Part shown: positions 8,097 to 17,380 of the stretch, piece by piece
How positions within the stretch are numbered: position 1 is the stretch's first letter
How the letters are laid out: each line of letters opens with the position of its first letter
Assembly: GCA_019237115.1 (NCBI GenBank)
Contig: JAFAHS010000380.1
Coordinates: 38,874-102,873 of the forward strand
DNA: 64,000 nt
From: Deltaproteobacteria bacterium
GTDB lineage: Bacteria; Desulfobacterota; Binatia; Binatales; Binataceae
Reading direction: 5' to 3'
The notes under the pieces: generated by a model
What the model saw: only the letters and a program-made list of their open reading frames with translations
Databases searched by the model: none
Told to the model about the DNA's origin: nothing
Made by a program: the position numbers and the translations under genes

Positions 8097-8900
8097 ATGG
8101 CCGCCTTGCCACATCTGGTTGATCCGCGAGGGAGCCCGTTTACGAGCGCGCTTGCCGTGCTGCTCGCGCTTGCACTGTGCGGCTCGGCGCGCGCAGCCAG
8201 CCTGCTCGATGGCGGCCCGATTGACTATACGATCATGAGCCGCGACGGACGCAGCGTGCTGGGCCACGGGCGCTACACGATAGATCGCGAGAAAGACGCC
8301 ATCGTGCTGAGTGGGGAGAGCCGCTACGACAGCGGGGAATACGACGTCGAGACTGCGACGCTCTCACCCGGCTTCTCGGGCACGCTCCCTAGCCTGGAAA
8401 AATTCGATCGTACCTTTTACTCGGCCGCGGGAACCCTGACCCGTGCTGCGCACGCCGACCTGACCACGGCATACGCGAGTTGCACGCAGGCCGGCGCGAA
8501 TCCCGAGCCGGCGCAGACGCTCGATTTTCCGTCCGACACCTGGGCAGGTGCCAGCGTGCTGGTCCCCATTCAGCGCTTCCTCCAAAGCGGCGGCGAGGGG
8601 AATTGTTCGTTGAATGTGTTCAACTGCACTTCCAAGCCGGGGATCTACGCGGTCACCGTCACCGTCGCATCGCAAGCCAGTGGATGGCCCTGGTCGCCGA
8701 CCGACGCGGTGCAGGTGGAGGTGAAGCCGCACTTTGGCTGGTTCGATGTGTTCATCGAGCCCTGGGTGCCGAAGTTGAATGCCTGGTTCGATCCGGGAAC
8801 TGGATGGAGTTTCCAGGGCGTGGCGATCGCGCGATATTACAAGGGCCCGGAAGTGCTGATAGTTGCGGGCAATAGCAAGAGCGGCAGGGCTGTGCGGTGA
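8097..8900 (+). CDS. secreted protein of unknown function
   Basis: 267 residues from the ATG at 8097, preceded by GGAGCAGGA. A Sec signal peptide is visible (hydrophobic stretch LAVLLALALCGSARA, cleavage likely after ARA near residue 36). The mature part begins with IDYTIMSRDGRSVLGHGRYT and looks like a beta-rich domain in which the substrate is a modified polysaccharide, lipid or unknown ligand; no catalytic motif stands out. Two cysteines (SCTQ; FNCTSKPG) and a third nearby could form disulfides. It does not match a family I can name with confidence. It is divergent from the MFS gene and convergent with the alpha-mannosidase gene. Confidence 0.75.
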   Translation: MAALPHLVDPRGSPFTSALAVLLALALCGSARAASLLDGGPIDYTIMSRDGRSVLGHGRYTIDREKDAIVLSGESRYDSGEYDVETATLSPGFSGTLPSLEKFDRTFYSAAGTLTRAAHADLTTAYASCTQAGANPEPAQTLDFPSDTWAGASVLVPIQRFLQSGGEGNCSLNVFNCTSKPGIYAVTVTVASQASGWPWSPTDAVQVEVKPHFGWFDVFIEPWVPKLNAWFDPGTGWSFQGVAIARYYKGPEVLIVAGNSKSGRAVR

Positions 8901-8999
8901 GTACCCCGACTGCGACCCCGACCGGGTCTCAAGGTTCGACTGGTCCCTGACCTTGGATGCAGCTCGCGGAGTAGCGGCACCGAGGAGCCCGAAAATTGC

Positions 9000-11804
9000 T
9001 CAGCGGCCACGGCAGTGCAAGCTCTCCTGCGTTTGTCGGCGACTTCTCTGCGGGGTTACCTCGAAGGTCACTATCTCGAACGGGCGAAGCTCCAGCTCAA
9101 GACTGCCGCGGCGGGTTCTTCGCACTCCCGTTCTGGTCACCTTGCGTCCCACGAGATTAACTATTCGCGCCTTTGCCCCCACGCCAAAAGTGAATTGTGC
9201 ACGCTCCGGCTTCGGCGACGCGCTGTAGGCGCGCACCCGGTACCTGGCGGCGCGAGCGGTCGGTCTTGCGGTCGAGAACGCGATGCGCGGGTTGTCGCAT
9301 CGCGCCAGGCTCAATTCATCCCCGGGCGGCGTGTTCGCCGCAAAGACACGCGGCGGATAGGAATACGCCGCTGCGCGCTGCACGAGTGCGGCGTCGAGAT
9401 AGCTGCCGCGGTAAAGCGCCACTGCGAATTCGAATTGATGCGCGCCCACTTCCTGTGCGGCCGGGGTCTCCAGCTCCGGCCCTGCCCCTCCCCGGCGAGT
9501 TGCCAGATCCGACCGTGACAACCATCCGACACAACGCAGCAGGGTCAGGAGCAGGGTCGCGCCGTCTTTATCGGGACGCGCCTCGACCTCATACAATCCG
9601 CGCGAAAGAATCGCCGCGGCAACGCTGCTCCCTTCCACGGCGCTCCAGGTGCGATGCGGTACCGCGGGGCAGATGTCTTCGGTTCCCTGCGGTTCGGACG
9701 AAGCCAGCGGACGCTCCACCACGCCAAAGCTCGTGTCGTGCAGCGCTTTGGTTGCCACGATGGGAGTCTTGAGCGCAACCCGCAGGCGATGGTCTCGCGC
9801 ACGATTCACGACCCGGGCATTGAAATCGATTCGATCGAGCCCCGCATGGAGGGTCGCGATCAGTTCGATCTGCAACCGCTCGGTTTGCGTCTGACGCTGG
9901 TGGCGGTTGTCATCTATCGCGCAGGGAATCCGGTATTCCAGATTGATGCGCATGCGTTGGCGAGGCGGGCTCCGCTCGATGAGCGGCTGGGTAACGGTGA
10001 CCGGCTCGCAGATCGCGGCCGCACCGGGAATCGGATCGAAGTTGTATTCGTCGCCGCGGTCGCCGTCGTCTTCGAAATACAGTTCGAATTCGCTGCCGGT
10101 GCGCCGATCTTCGATTTTGAAACCGCGCGCACCGCTCCGGACCCGCAGGAACTCATTCTCGATCGAATCGCGTTCCGCTGCAGGTTCGGCAGGCGCGGAA
10201 TTTTCGCGGAGCAGACGAACAGACGAAAACCCGGCCGGCGTGAGGCCATGTGCCGGAAACGAAATGGTGCAACGCGGGGCGTTGGTTGCGCGAATCAGAA
10301 CTTTCCCGCCCTCCGACACATCATTTCGAATCCGCTCGCGAAATTCTTCGAGATCGAGCTCGCTCAGCGCGGCCCGGCTCAGCCACAAATCAAGTTCGAC
10401 GCGACCGCCCGCAGTGCGCAGGGCGTAGCGATTGATCGTGCGGCCCAACAAGCTTGGGTGGCTCAGCGCCTCCACCAACGGCTTTAAGTCCGCAGCCGCC
10501 ATCTCAACTTCAAACGATCGCTCGGCACGAGCGACGTCCACCGCGACCGCAACCCGCCGCCCTGACGGCACTTCGACCGAATAGCGCGCGCTCGGATCGG
10601 CAAGCTCAACCTCCCCGGAGACCAGGGCGCTTGGCGAGAACGAGGGGTTGAAGACCGCCAGCACGGTCTCGCCGTTTGGGGCGTTCTCCAAGATCGCTTC
10701 GGACGCGCGCCGCACAACGTTCTCCGCGAGCATCGCGGCCTGGTCGAAGCGGTAGCTCATGTCTTGATGTACCTGATCGACCGAGCATCCACAGATCGAG
10801 TCGTGCGGATGGTTCTGCAGCACGGTGCGCCATGCCATCTCCAGCCACGTACCGAGACCGCCGCCCGCGCCCCGGGCATTGGCGAGCGCGGCCAGAGGGT
10901 CGGCCAACCGTTCCAGCAGATAGCAATTCTGAAAATCGCGCTGCTTGATCCAGGTGCGAGCCGAGGTCACTCCAGGCAGCAGATGTGCGCGGTAGGGAGA
11001 GCGCAACTCGCCGCGATGGGTTGCGATTCCGTCGCGGGACAACCCTGCCAGACGATTCACGAATGGTTCCAGCGGACCAACCTCAAAGCTCATCGCGCTG
11101 CTTTCGCGCGCCTCGCGAATGCGCGCCATCAAGCGGGCGTCGGGCTCGGCATGGTCGGTCCCGTTCATCACCAGGATCGGCGCGTCGACGGCGAATCCAC
11201 CTTCTCGTTGCGCGATCACCCTTGCACGCGCGAGGAAACTCTCCACCGATTCCAGGGGCAAATTCGCGCCGTTTGAATAGCCGTACGGGAGGTACGCGGT
11301 CAGCACCGATGACCCATCGGGCGCTTCCCAGACAAAGCGGTTGCGCGCCACCGAGGCATCGACCCCGCGCCACAGCACGGCGGTGCGAAACCCGAATCCA
11401 GCGAGAATTTGCGGAAGCTGCGCGCAGTGGCCGAACTGGTCCGGCAGGTAGCCTAGCTCAAGCGGGCCGCCGAACTTGCGCGCCGCCGCGCGCCCGATTT
11501 CGAGATTGCGGATCAGCGACTCGCCGCTGACCAGAAAGCTGTCGGCCAGCACGTACCAGGGGCCGACCTGGATTTTACCGGCGCGAATCAAGGCCTTGAG
11601 ACGCCGCGCCATTTCGGGGCGGACCTCGAGGTAGTCGTCGAGCACGACCGTCTGTCCGTCGAAATGGAAAGAGGGCACCTCGCCGGACTCGACCAGCGCA
11701 ATCATTCGATCCGCCATCGTGACCAGCCGCGCGCGCATCTGCTGGAAGGGCTGGTACCACTCCCGGTCCCAATGGGTGTGAACGACGAAGTACAGATGTT
11801 CCAT
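9000..11804 (-). CDS. glycoside hydrolase family 38 alpha-mannosidase
   Basis: 934 residues. The N-terminal catalytic barrel opens with HTHWDREWYQPF (zinc ligands His9/His11 region and Asp13), followed by VGPWYVLADSFLVSGESLIRN, where GH38 enzymes place the nucleophile Asp, and LGYLPDQFGHCAQLPQIL. A later zinc-ligand region reads NHPHDSICGCSVDQVH. The remaining 500 residues are the beta-rich mid and C-terminal domains of GH38. These enzymes release alpha-mannose with retention, using zinc. No signal peptide is present, so it is probably cytoplasmic and acts on imported mannosides or mannosyl-glycerate-like compounds. It ends six bases upstream of nothing else on its strand except MaoC, whose stop lies at 11810; MaoC is upstream and may be co-transcribed. 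Confidence 0.93.
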   Translation of the reverse strand: MEHLYFVVHTHWDREWYQPFQQMRARLVTMADRMIALVESGEVPSFHFDGQTVVLDDYLEVRPEMARRLKALIRAGKIQVGPWYVLADSFLVSGESLIRNLEIGRAAARKFGGPLELGYLPDQFGHCAQLPQILAGFGFRTAVLWRGVDASVARNRFVWEAPDGSSVLTAYLPYGYSNGANLPLESVESFLARARVIAQREGGFAVDAPILVMNGTDHAEPDARLMARIREARESSAMSFEVGPLEPFVNRLAGLSRDGIATHRGELRSPYRAHLLPGVTSARTWIKQRDFQNCYLLERLADPLAALANARGAGGGLGTWLEMAWRTVLQNHPHDSICGCSVDQVHQDMSYRFDQAAMLAENVVRRASEAILENAPNGETVLAVFNPSFSPSALVSGEVELADPSARYSVEVPSGRRVAVAVDVARAERSFEVEMAAADLKPLVEALSHPSLLGRTINRYALRTAGGRVELDLWLSRAALSELDLEEFRERIRNDVSEGGKVLIRATNAPRCTISFPAHGLTPAGFSSVRLLRENSAPAEPAAERDSIENEFLRVRSGARGFKIEDRRTGSEFELYFEDDGDRGDEYNFDPIPGAAAICEPVTVTQPLIERSPPRQRMRINLEYRIPCAIDDNRHQRQTQTERLQIELIATLHAGLDRIDFNARVVNRARDHRLRVALKTPIVATKALHDTSFGVVERPLASSEPQGTEDICPAVPHRTWSAVEGSSVAAAILSRGLYEVEARPDKDGATLLLTLLRCVGWLSRSDLATRRGGAGPELETPAAQEVGAHQFEFAVALYRGSYLDAALVQRAAAYSYPPRVFAANTPPGDELSLARCDNPRIAFSTARPTARAARYRVRAYSASPKPERAQFTFGVGAKARIVNLVGRKVTRTGVRRTRRGSLELELRPFEIVTFEVTPQRSRRQTQESLHCRGR

Positions 11805-11809
11805 CTGGT

Positions 11810-12256
11810 TCAGACAGGGCGGCGCGGCTGGAGTATCCTCCGTCGCAGGATCATCACCTGGTCGCCGTCCTGGTTAAAACCCCGCGTTTCAACATAAATG
11901 ATGCCGCGGTCGTCTTTGCTCTTGGACGGCGTGGTCTCCAGCACCGTGGTCTCGGCATAAAGCGTATCGCCGCCGAAGGTCGGCGCGGAATGGCGAACAG
12001 ACTCATATTCGAGGTTGGCGATCGCGTTCTCACTGACATCCTTGACGCTCATACCCACGACCGTGGCAAGCACCAGCAGGCCATTGACCAGGCAGCGCCC
12101 GTGCTGGGTCTTGGCAGCATAGGCGGCATCGAAGTGTAGCGGGTTGGTGTTCATGGTCATGAGCGTGAACCAGGTGTTGTCAAAATCGGTGATGGTGCGG
12201 CCGGGCCAGTGTTTGAACTGCTGGCCGGGCGAGAAATCCTCGAAATAGCGAATCAT
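11810..12256 (-). CDS. MaoC-like (R)-specific hydratase/dehydratase
   Basis: 148 residues from an ATG at 12254-12256; the open frame continues upstream but that part is antisense to the biotin carboxylase and is not coding. A single hot-dog fold is seen, starting RYFEDFSPGQQF. The hydratase-2 motif is TMNTNPLHFDAAYAA with the catalytic Asp/His pair, followed by CLVNGLLVLATVVGMSV. Such proteins hydrate 2-enoyl-CoA esters or mesaconyl/itaconyl-type CoA esters. It sits head-to-head with biotin carboxylase across 159 bases, which fits a role in branched or short-chain acyl-CoA metabolism. The exact substrate is unknown. Confidence 0.9.
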   Translation of the reverse strand: MIRYFEDFSPGQQFKHWPGRTITDFDNTWFTLMTMNTNPLHFDAAYAAKTQHGRCLVNGLLVLATVVGMSVKDVSENAIANLEYESVRHSAPTFGGDTLYAETTVLETTPSKSKDDRGIIYVETRGFNQDGDQVMILRRRILQPRRPV

Positions 12257-12415
12257 GTGCTGTGCTCCGGGATGGTTTTCTCCAAACACCGCGGCCGCGT
12301 CTGCCGAAGCTGCGCGGCCCCGACCGAAAACACGATCGTCCCAATAGAAGTAGATCCACGGCTGGATAACGATCAACGGCTTTTCAGCGCGGCAGTCAGA
12401 GGTTAGTTTGAGACG

Positions 12416-13909
12416 ATGCCTGAACGGCAAATTCGCAAGCTCTTGATCGCAAATCGCGGAGAGATTGCCCTCCGGATCATCCGCAGCGCGCGGGTGATGG
12501 GCATCCGGACCGTGGCGGTGTATTCCGAGGCTGATGCGCGCAGCGCCCACGTGGCCGCGGCCGACGAATCGCGCCTGATTGGCGCCGCGGAGGCGGCCAA
12601 GAGCTACCTGAATATCGACGCCATCATAGGGGCTGCGCGCGATAGTGGCGCGGACGCGGTCCATCCGGGCTACGGTTTTCTCTCGGAGCGCGCCGAGTTC
12701 GCGCGGGCCGCCGAGGAGGCCGGGATCATTTTCGTCGGGCCCCCCGGGCAGGTCCTGGCTCAACTCGGCGACAAGATCGCGGCGCGCAAGCTCGCGGCCG
12801 CGGCCAGGGTACCGGTCGTCCCCGGCGTGGAAGCCATCGAGCCATCCGCCGCACGCGATTTTGCCGCACGAATCGGTCTTCCGATCCTGGTGAAAGCAGC
12901 CGCCGGCGGCGGCGGGCGCGGGATGCGAGTGGTCGAGTCGGTGGAAGACCTCGACGCGGCGCTTAAGGCTGCCTCGCGCGAAGCGGGTGCGGCGTTCGGC
13001 GACGGACGCGTGTTTCTGGAGCGCTACCTGGCGCGACCGCGTCACATCGAGGTGCAGATTCTCGGCGACCGGCACGGCAACCTGGTCGCGCTGGGCGAGC
13101 GCGAATGTTCGATTCAGCGGCGTCATCAGAAGGTCATCGAGGAATCGCCGGCGCCGGGCCTCTCCGAGTCCACCCGCGCGGCCATGATCGACGCGGCGCT
13201 GCGGCTGGCGCGGGCCGCACAATATGTCAACGCCGGCACCGTGGAGTTTCTGGTCGATGGCGAGCAGTTCTATTTCCTGGAAGTGAATACCCGGCTGCAG
13301 GTCGAACATCCGATCACCGAGATCCGTTTCGGCTGCGATCTGGTCGCGGAGCAGCTCAAAATCGCGATGGGACAGAAGGTTTGGGCTCCCGGCGCGCCAC
13401 GGGGGTGTGCGATCGAGTGCCGGGTTTATGCCGAAGATGCACGGCAGGGTTTCCGCCCCGCGACCGGCGCCGTGGTGGATCTGCGCCTTCCCGCGGGTCC
13501 CGGCGTACGTTTTGACACCCACCTGGTGGCGGGAGCGGAGATCGGCGCGTTTTACGATGGACTGCTGGGCAAACTGATCTGCTCGGGCGCCGATCGCGAG
13601 CAGGCGCGGGGAAGAATGCTGGCGGCGTTCGATGAGTTCGCGATCCTGGGGGTTACCAATACGGCGGGCTTCCTGCGCGACGCGGTGGCCAGCGAACGAT
13701 TTGCGCGTGCCGATCTGTCGACCCGCTTCATAGACGAGCTCTTTTCCGATCCGCCGCACCACGACCGGGCGGAAAGCGACGCCGCGCTTATCGCCGCTGC
13801 ACTCGCCACTCAGGCACCGGCGCGTGGCGCAGAAAACGGCGGCCGCACCGCATCGACTCGATCGCCATGGACGGAGCTCGGCGGGTTCGAGCTGTGGAGA
13901 CGGCAGTGA
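12416..13909 (+). CDS. accC: biotin carboxylase subunit of an acyl-CoA/acetyl-CoA carboxylase
   Basis: 497 residues. The N-terminal domain begins RKLLIANRGEIALRIIRSAR, the ATP-grasp glycine loop is KAAAGGGGRGMR, and the catalytic/binding segment HQKVIEESPAP and EVNTRLQVEHPITE are all intact. The enzyme uses ATP and bicarbonate to carboxylate biotin on the carrier protein encoded next. The last 35 residues, rich in Ala and Arg, are a weakly conserved tail. The stop overlaps the GTG of the carrier gene. No carboxyltransferase gene is adjacent, so whether it serves acetyl-CoA, propionyl-CoA or methylcrotonyl-CoA carboxylation cannot be decided. Confidence 0.93.
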   Translation: MPERQIRKLLIANRGEIALRIIRSARVMGIRTVAVYSEADARSAHVAAADESRLIGAAEAAKSYLNIDAIIGAARDSGADAVHPGYGFLSERAEFARAAEEAGIIFVGPPGQVLAQLGDKIAARKLAAAARVPVVPGVEAIEPSAARDFAARIGLPILVKAAAGGGGRGMRVVESVEDLDAALKAASREAGAAFGDGRVFLERYLARPRHIEVQILGDRHGNLVALGERECSIQRRHQKVIEESPAPGLSESTRAAMIDAALRLARAAQYVNAGTVEFLVDGEQFYFLEVNTRLQVEHPITEIRFGCDLVAEQLKIAMGQKVWAPGAPRGCAIECRVYAEDARQGFRPATGAVVDLRLPAGPGVRFDTHLVAGAEIGAFYDGLLGKLICSGADREQARGRMLAAFDEFAILGVTNTAGFLRDAVASERFARADLSTRFIDELFSDPPHHDRAESDAALIAAALATQAPARGAENGGRTASTRSPWTELGGFELWRRQ

Positions 13910-14439
13910 AGCTGCGCGCGGCCGAAGAACGCGGGGAACGGGACGTCGAAATACTCGCGCGCGAGGGCACCCACCTTCGGGCGCGTATCGACGGACGCGA
14001 AGTTTCCGCCGAGTTCGATGCGCTCGCCGCCGGGGGCGGGACGCTCTCCATCGACGGCCGCCGGTTTCGCATCGCCAGCGCCCGGCGAAACGACACTATT
14101 TTAGTAGCGGTCGGACCGCGCACGTTCTCTTTCTTCCGCGGCGAAGAGGGCGGCCGTCATCGTGGGCGCGGACTCGCCGCCGCGGAAATCACCGCACCGA
14201 TGCCGGGCAAGGTGCTGCGCGTCCTGGTCGAAGAAGGCGACGCGGTGGTCACGGGACAGGCGCTGGTGGTCCTGGAAGCGATGAAGATGGAAACCGCGCT
14301 GGTGGCCGAGAGCGAGGCGGTCGTGAAGCGGGTGGCGGTGGCGCCGGGGCAAATGGTCGATCACGGCGCGCTCTTAATCGAACTCAGTCCTCCGCCTGCG
14401 AATCCATCAACGCGCGAATCCGGTTCTCCAGCGTCTTGA
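13906..14439 (+). CDS. biotin carboxyl carrier protein (biotinyl-lipoyl attachment domain)
   Basis: 177 residues from a GTG at 13906 that overlaps the carboxylase stop (GTGA); an in-frame ATG at 13867 would add 13 residues inside the upstream gene. The C-terminal 75 residues form the biotinyl domain: ITAPMPGKVLRVLVEEGD, then LEAMKMETALVAE with the biotinylated Lys in AMKM. The N-terminal 90 residues (beta-rich, IDGREVSAEFDALAAGGGTL) resemble the BT/linker domain found in methylcrotonyl- or propionyl-type alpha subunits, here split from the carboxylase. Its last 56 bases overlap the 3' end of the convergent small gene at 14384. Confidence 0.9.
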   Translation: MKLRAAEERGERDVEILAREGTHLRARIDGREVSAEFDALAAGGGTLSIDGRRFRIASARRNDTILVAVGPRTFSFFRGEEGGRHRGRGLAAAEITAPMPGKVLRVLVEEGDAVVTGQALVVLEAMKMETALVAESEAVVKRVAVAPGQMVDHGALLIELSPPPANPSTRESGSPAS

Positions 14440-14620
14440 CCCAGCTGGCGAAATCGTCGTCGCGTTCGACGACAATTTCGAGCTTGCCATCTTTCAGCAG
14501 GGACACGCGGCCCGGATGCTCCGGGCGCAACGGAATGATGACCGCTTCGCGCGAGATTCCCAGCGCGTCGAGAACTTCGAAGATTTTTTCGATTTCCTTA
14601 AGCGTGACGGCTTTGAGCAT
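14384..14620 (-). CDS. small conserved-looking hypothetical protein, 78 residues
   Basis: The protein begins MLKAVTLKEIEKIFEVLDAL and continues with a beta hairpin-like GRVSLLKDGKLEIVVERDDD and a helix ending DSQAED. Charge pattern, lack of rare residues and a start that clears its neighbours suggest a real gene. Function is not recognisable. It overlaps the 3' end of the biotin carrier gene tail-to-tail by 56 bases and lies 104 bases from the divergent cold-shock gene start. Confidence 0.55.
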   Translation of the reverse strand: MLKAVTLKEIEKIFEVLDALGISREAVIIPLRPEHPGRVSLLKDGKLEIVVERDDDFASWVKTLENRIRALMDSQAED

Positions 14621-14724
14621 CGTGGCGGGATCCTGCTTGTTACGCGTGCATGACGCTCTTTACATACGAAGCCAAGGGCATAAGCTCAAGCATTGAAGCA
14701 TCGACTGCGGAGGGAAACTATCGC

Positions 14725-14928
14725 GTGTTCGGCACTATCAAGAAAGTAGTCAAGGACAAGGGTTTCGGCTTCATCATTCCGGACGACGGCGGCGACGAGG
14801 TGTTCTTTCATCGCTCGCGCCTCGGGCCGAAGATGTATTTCGAAGACCTGCGCGAGGGTAACGAAGTCCAGTTCGAAGTGCGTTCGGGAGAGAAAGGCCG
14901 CCAGGCGTTCAACGTGCGATTGCGCTAG
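14725..14928 (+). CDS. cspA: cold-shock domain protein (CspA family)
   Basis: 67 residues from a GTG at 14725, preceded by AGGGA at a good distance; the longer open frame back to 14650 adds residues foreign to the family. It shows FGTIKKVVKDKGFGFIIPDD (RNP-1 equivalent) and DEVFFHRSRL (RNP-2 equivalent), then EVQFEVRSGEKGRQAFNVRL. RNP-2 reads VFFHRS, close to the usual VFVHxS. Cold-shock proteins bind single-stranded RNA or DNA and act as RNA chaperones. The 75 bases of untranslated leader before the GTG could carry regulatory structure. A second member is encoded at 34157. Confidence 0.85.
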   Translation: MFGTIKKVVKDKGFGFIIPDDGGDEVFFHRSRLGPKMYFEDLREGNEVQFEVRSGEKGRQAFNVRLR

Positions 14929-15128
14929 ACCAGGAAGCGTCCGCAGATAACGCGGAGTTCCGCCGGGATCCCAACGCCCGAGCTCTTATCGAGTCCGCCG
15001 ACCGACCACACCATGCCGATGCTGTTCGCCTACCAACCTGCGCGGTCCGCGTGTGCTTTGCTTGCTTGCCACGCACCCAGGTTTGAACGCCCCAGCCAGA
15101 CCACTCGAAAAGACTGGATTTCGAGGGC

Positions 15129-16649
15129 CTAGCGCGTCCAGGCGAACCAGCGCCGGAACATTTTCGCGGCAAACGGGGTCAGGCGCGTGCGGTTGTATTG
15201 ATTTGCGATCTTGCGGATTACCTCCGCCTGGGTTGGATATGGGTGAACTACTTCCGCAAGCTTCCCCAACCCGACGCCGGCTACCATCGCGGTGGTCAAC
15301 TCGGAGATCAGCTCGCCGGCGTGCCTTGCGACCAGCGTCGCACCAACGATCTGATCGGTTCCCTGCTTGACGTGCACTTTCAGGAAGCCTTCGGTTTCGC
15401 CATCCAGCACGGCGCGATCGACCTCGGCCATTTCCTGCACGTAGGTCGTGATCTTGATGCCGTGCTTGAGGGCGTCGGCTTCGTAGAGGCCGACGTGCGC
15501 GATCTCGGGATCGGTATAGGTGCACCACGGGACGGTCAGCACGCTGACGCGAGCGCGTCCCAGGAAGAGCGCGTTGCGCAGCACGATCCGTGCGTGCGCG
15601 TCGGAAAGGTGGGTGAACTTGAGGGCTGACGCGCAATCGCCGGCCGCATAGATGCTGGCGTTGGTGGTGCGCAGGCAGTCATCTACCTTGACGCCCGCGC
15701 TGCGATCATATTGCACGCCTGCGGCCTCCAGGCCCAGTCCATCGACGTTGGGGAGGCGACCAACACCCAGCAGAATCTCATCCACGCTGATCTCCCGCTC
15801 GACACCACCGACCTCGACGCGCAACACCTTCTCCGTGCCGCGCTTTTCCACCGCGAGAATCCTGGCCGCGGTCGTGATGGTAATGCCGTCGCGCTTAAGC
15901 GCTCGCTCGACGCGCTCGGCCGCATCGCGATCTTCGCGGATAAGTATCTGCGACTCGACTTCGAGGAGGGTGACCTGGGAGCCGAAACGACCCATGACCT
16001 GCGCGAGCTCGCAGCCGATCGGCCCCGCACCGATTACCGCGAGGCGACGAGGCAGTTCGGTCAACGAAAAAATGGTTTCGTTGGTAAGACTGTTGGCCTC
16101 GCTCAGCCCGGAAATGGGAAGCATCGCGGCGCGCGCACCGGTCGCGATGACCGCGCGCCGAAACCGCAGGGATTGGCCGTCTACCTCGAGCTGGTCGCGG
16201 GAGGTGAAGCGTCCTTCACCGATAAATACATCCACGCCCAGGTCGCGCAGGCGCTCCGCCGAATCGTTGGGTGCCAGCTCCGCGCGGATTCGGCGCATCC
16301 GTTCCATCGCGGCGGAGAAATCGATACCTACCGACGGTGCCTTAACCCCCAGCACCGCCGCGCTGCGCGCTTCCGCGACGGCACGGGTTGATCGGATGAG
16401 CGCCTTGGAGGGCACGCACCCGAAGTTGAGACAATCTCCGCCCATGAAGTCGCGTTCGACTATCGCGACCTTTGCTCCGAGCCCGGCGGCTCCCACCGCG
16501 CAGACCAGGCCCGCCGTACCTGCGCCAACCACCACCAGGTTGTAGCGATTTGCGGGCCTCGGGTTGCGCCATCCGGGCGGATGCACCTGCGCCAGCAGCG
16601 CCCGGTTGTGCACGTCAAGGGGCGCGATCTTGAGCGCATCCGAGGCCAC
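15129..16649 (-). CDS. mercuric-reductase-like FAD-dependent pyridine nucleotide-disulfide oxidoreductase
   Basis: 506 residues from a GTG at 16647-16649 with AAGGAG upstream. FAD-binding NLVVVGAGTAGLVCAVGA, the redox-active disulfide GGDCLNFGCVPSKAL (Cys73, Cys78), the NAD(P)-binding RLAVIGAGPIGCELAQVM, and the second FAD motif SIYAAGDCA are all present. The C-terminal dimerisation domain has HPYPTQAEVIRKIA, where the active-site His-Pro would sit. There is no N-terminal metal-binding (HMA) domain and no C-terminal Cys pair, so mercury reduction is unlikely. The start lies two bases after the stop of the TVP38 gene. Both are widely paired or fused in bacteria, with unknown joint function. 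Confidence 0.88.
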   Translation of the reverse strand: MASDALKIAPLDVHNRALLAQVHPPGWRNPRPANRYNLVVVGAGTAGLVCAVGAAGLGAKVAIVERDFMGGDCLNFGCVPSKALIRSTRAVAEARSAAVLGVKAPSVGIDFSAAMERMRRIRAELAPNDSAERLRDLGVDVFIGEGRFTSRDQLEVDGQSLRFRRAVIATGARAAMLPISGLSEANSLTNETIFSLTELPRRLAVIGAGPIGCELAQVMGRFGSQVTLLEVESQILIREDRDAAERVERALKRDGITITTAARILAVEKRGTEKVLRVEVGGVEREISVDEILLGVGRLPNVDGLGLEAAGVQYDRSAGVKVDDCLRTTNASIYAAGDCASALKFTHLSDAHARIVLRNALFLGRARVSVLTVPWCTYTDPEIAHVGLYEADALKHGIKITTYVQEMAEVDRAVLDGETEGFLKVHVKQGTDQIVGATLVARHAGELISELTTAMVAGVGLGKLAEVVHPYPTQAEVIRKIANQYNRTRLTPFAAKMFRRWFAWTR

Positions 16650-16651
16650 CT

Positions 16652-17338
16652 TCAGGCTCGCTCCTTTAGTGCACGGGCGCCGATCCTCGTGGCATAGACC
16701 GCAACTGCCACGGTCGCCGCAAATCCGACCAGGTTGAGAACCCACCTCAAGTTGGCGGAGGCGCCGTCGCTGCCGGACGCAGCCCGCGCGAGGTCGCCAC
16801 TCAGTGCGCCGATGTACACGAACAAGACCGTCGCGGGCATCATCCCGATCCATGACGCGACCACGTACTCGGCGAGCCTGACGCGGGTAAGGCCATAAGC
16901 GTAGTTGAGCAAGTTGAACGGAAACACCGGGGAGAGACGGGTCAAGAGCACCATTTTCCATCCTTCCCGTGCCACCGCGTCGTCGATGGAGCGAAAGCGA
17001 GCGTTGCCTTCGATTCGGCGCGCGACCGCCTCGCGCGCGAAGTAGCGCCCGACCAGAAACGCAGCGGTCGCTCCTGCGGTCGACGCGACCGATACGTAGA
17101 TTGAGCCCCACAGCACCCCGAAAATCACGCCGGCGCCGATGGTCAGAATCGACCCGGGAATGAAGAGCACGCAGGCGATGACGTAGATCGCAATGAACGC
17201 TAGGGGCGCCGCGGGACCCAGCGCGGAAATCGCGTTGAGCGCCGAGCTTAGCTCGCCCCCCAGCCGACGGCCCACGAGCAGCACCGCGATGATGGCCGCG
17301 GCCACCAGTGCATATCTGAGTCCTGCCGATCGCTTCAT
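16652..17338 (-). CDS. TVP38/TMEM64 (DedA/VTT superfamily) membrane protein
   Basis: 228 residues from the ATG at 17336-17338. It has about six membrane helices, with the family signature IPGSILTIGAGVIFGVLWG (central reentrant region) and RLSPVFPFNLLNYAYGLT, which is the conserved F/P-F-N-L-N-Y motif. VTT-domain proteins are lipid scramblase- or transporter-like. It is the promoter-proximal gene of a two-gene unit with the flavin-disulfide reductase, separated by two bases. It is divergent from the molybdenum-cofactor gene at 17418. Confidence 0.88.
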   Translation of the reverse strand: MKRSAGLRYALVAAAIIAVLLVGRRLGGELSSALNAISALGPAAPLAFIAIYVIACVLFIPGSILTIGAGVIFGVLWGSIYVSVASTAGATAAFLVGRYFAREAVARRIEGNARFRSIDDAVAREGWKMVLLTRLSPVFPFNLLNYAYGLTRVRLAEYVVASWIGMMPATVLFVYIGALSGDLARAASGSDGASANLRWVLNLVGFAATVAVAVYATRIGARALKERA

Positions 17339-17380
17339 AGAGACTTGGCGGCCGCTCGCATCGGCATCGCGGGCGGAGCT

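Noticed and set aside
12257..13762. Continuation of the minus-strand open frame upstream of MaoC over the biotin carboxylase gene
   Set aside because: The frame stays open only as antisense of a well-conserved gene and shows no family motif; the MaoC start at 12256 has normal length.
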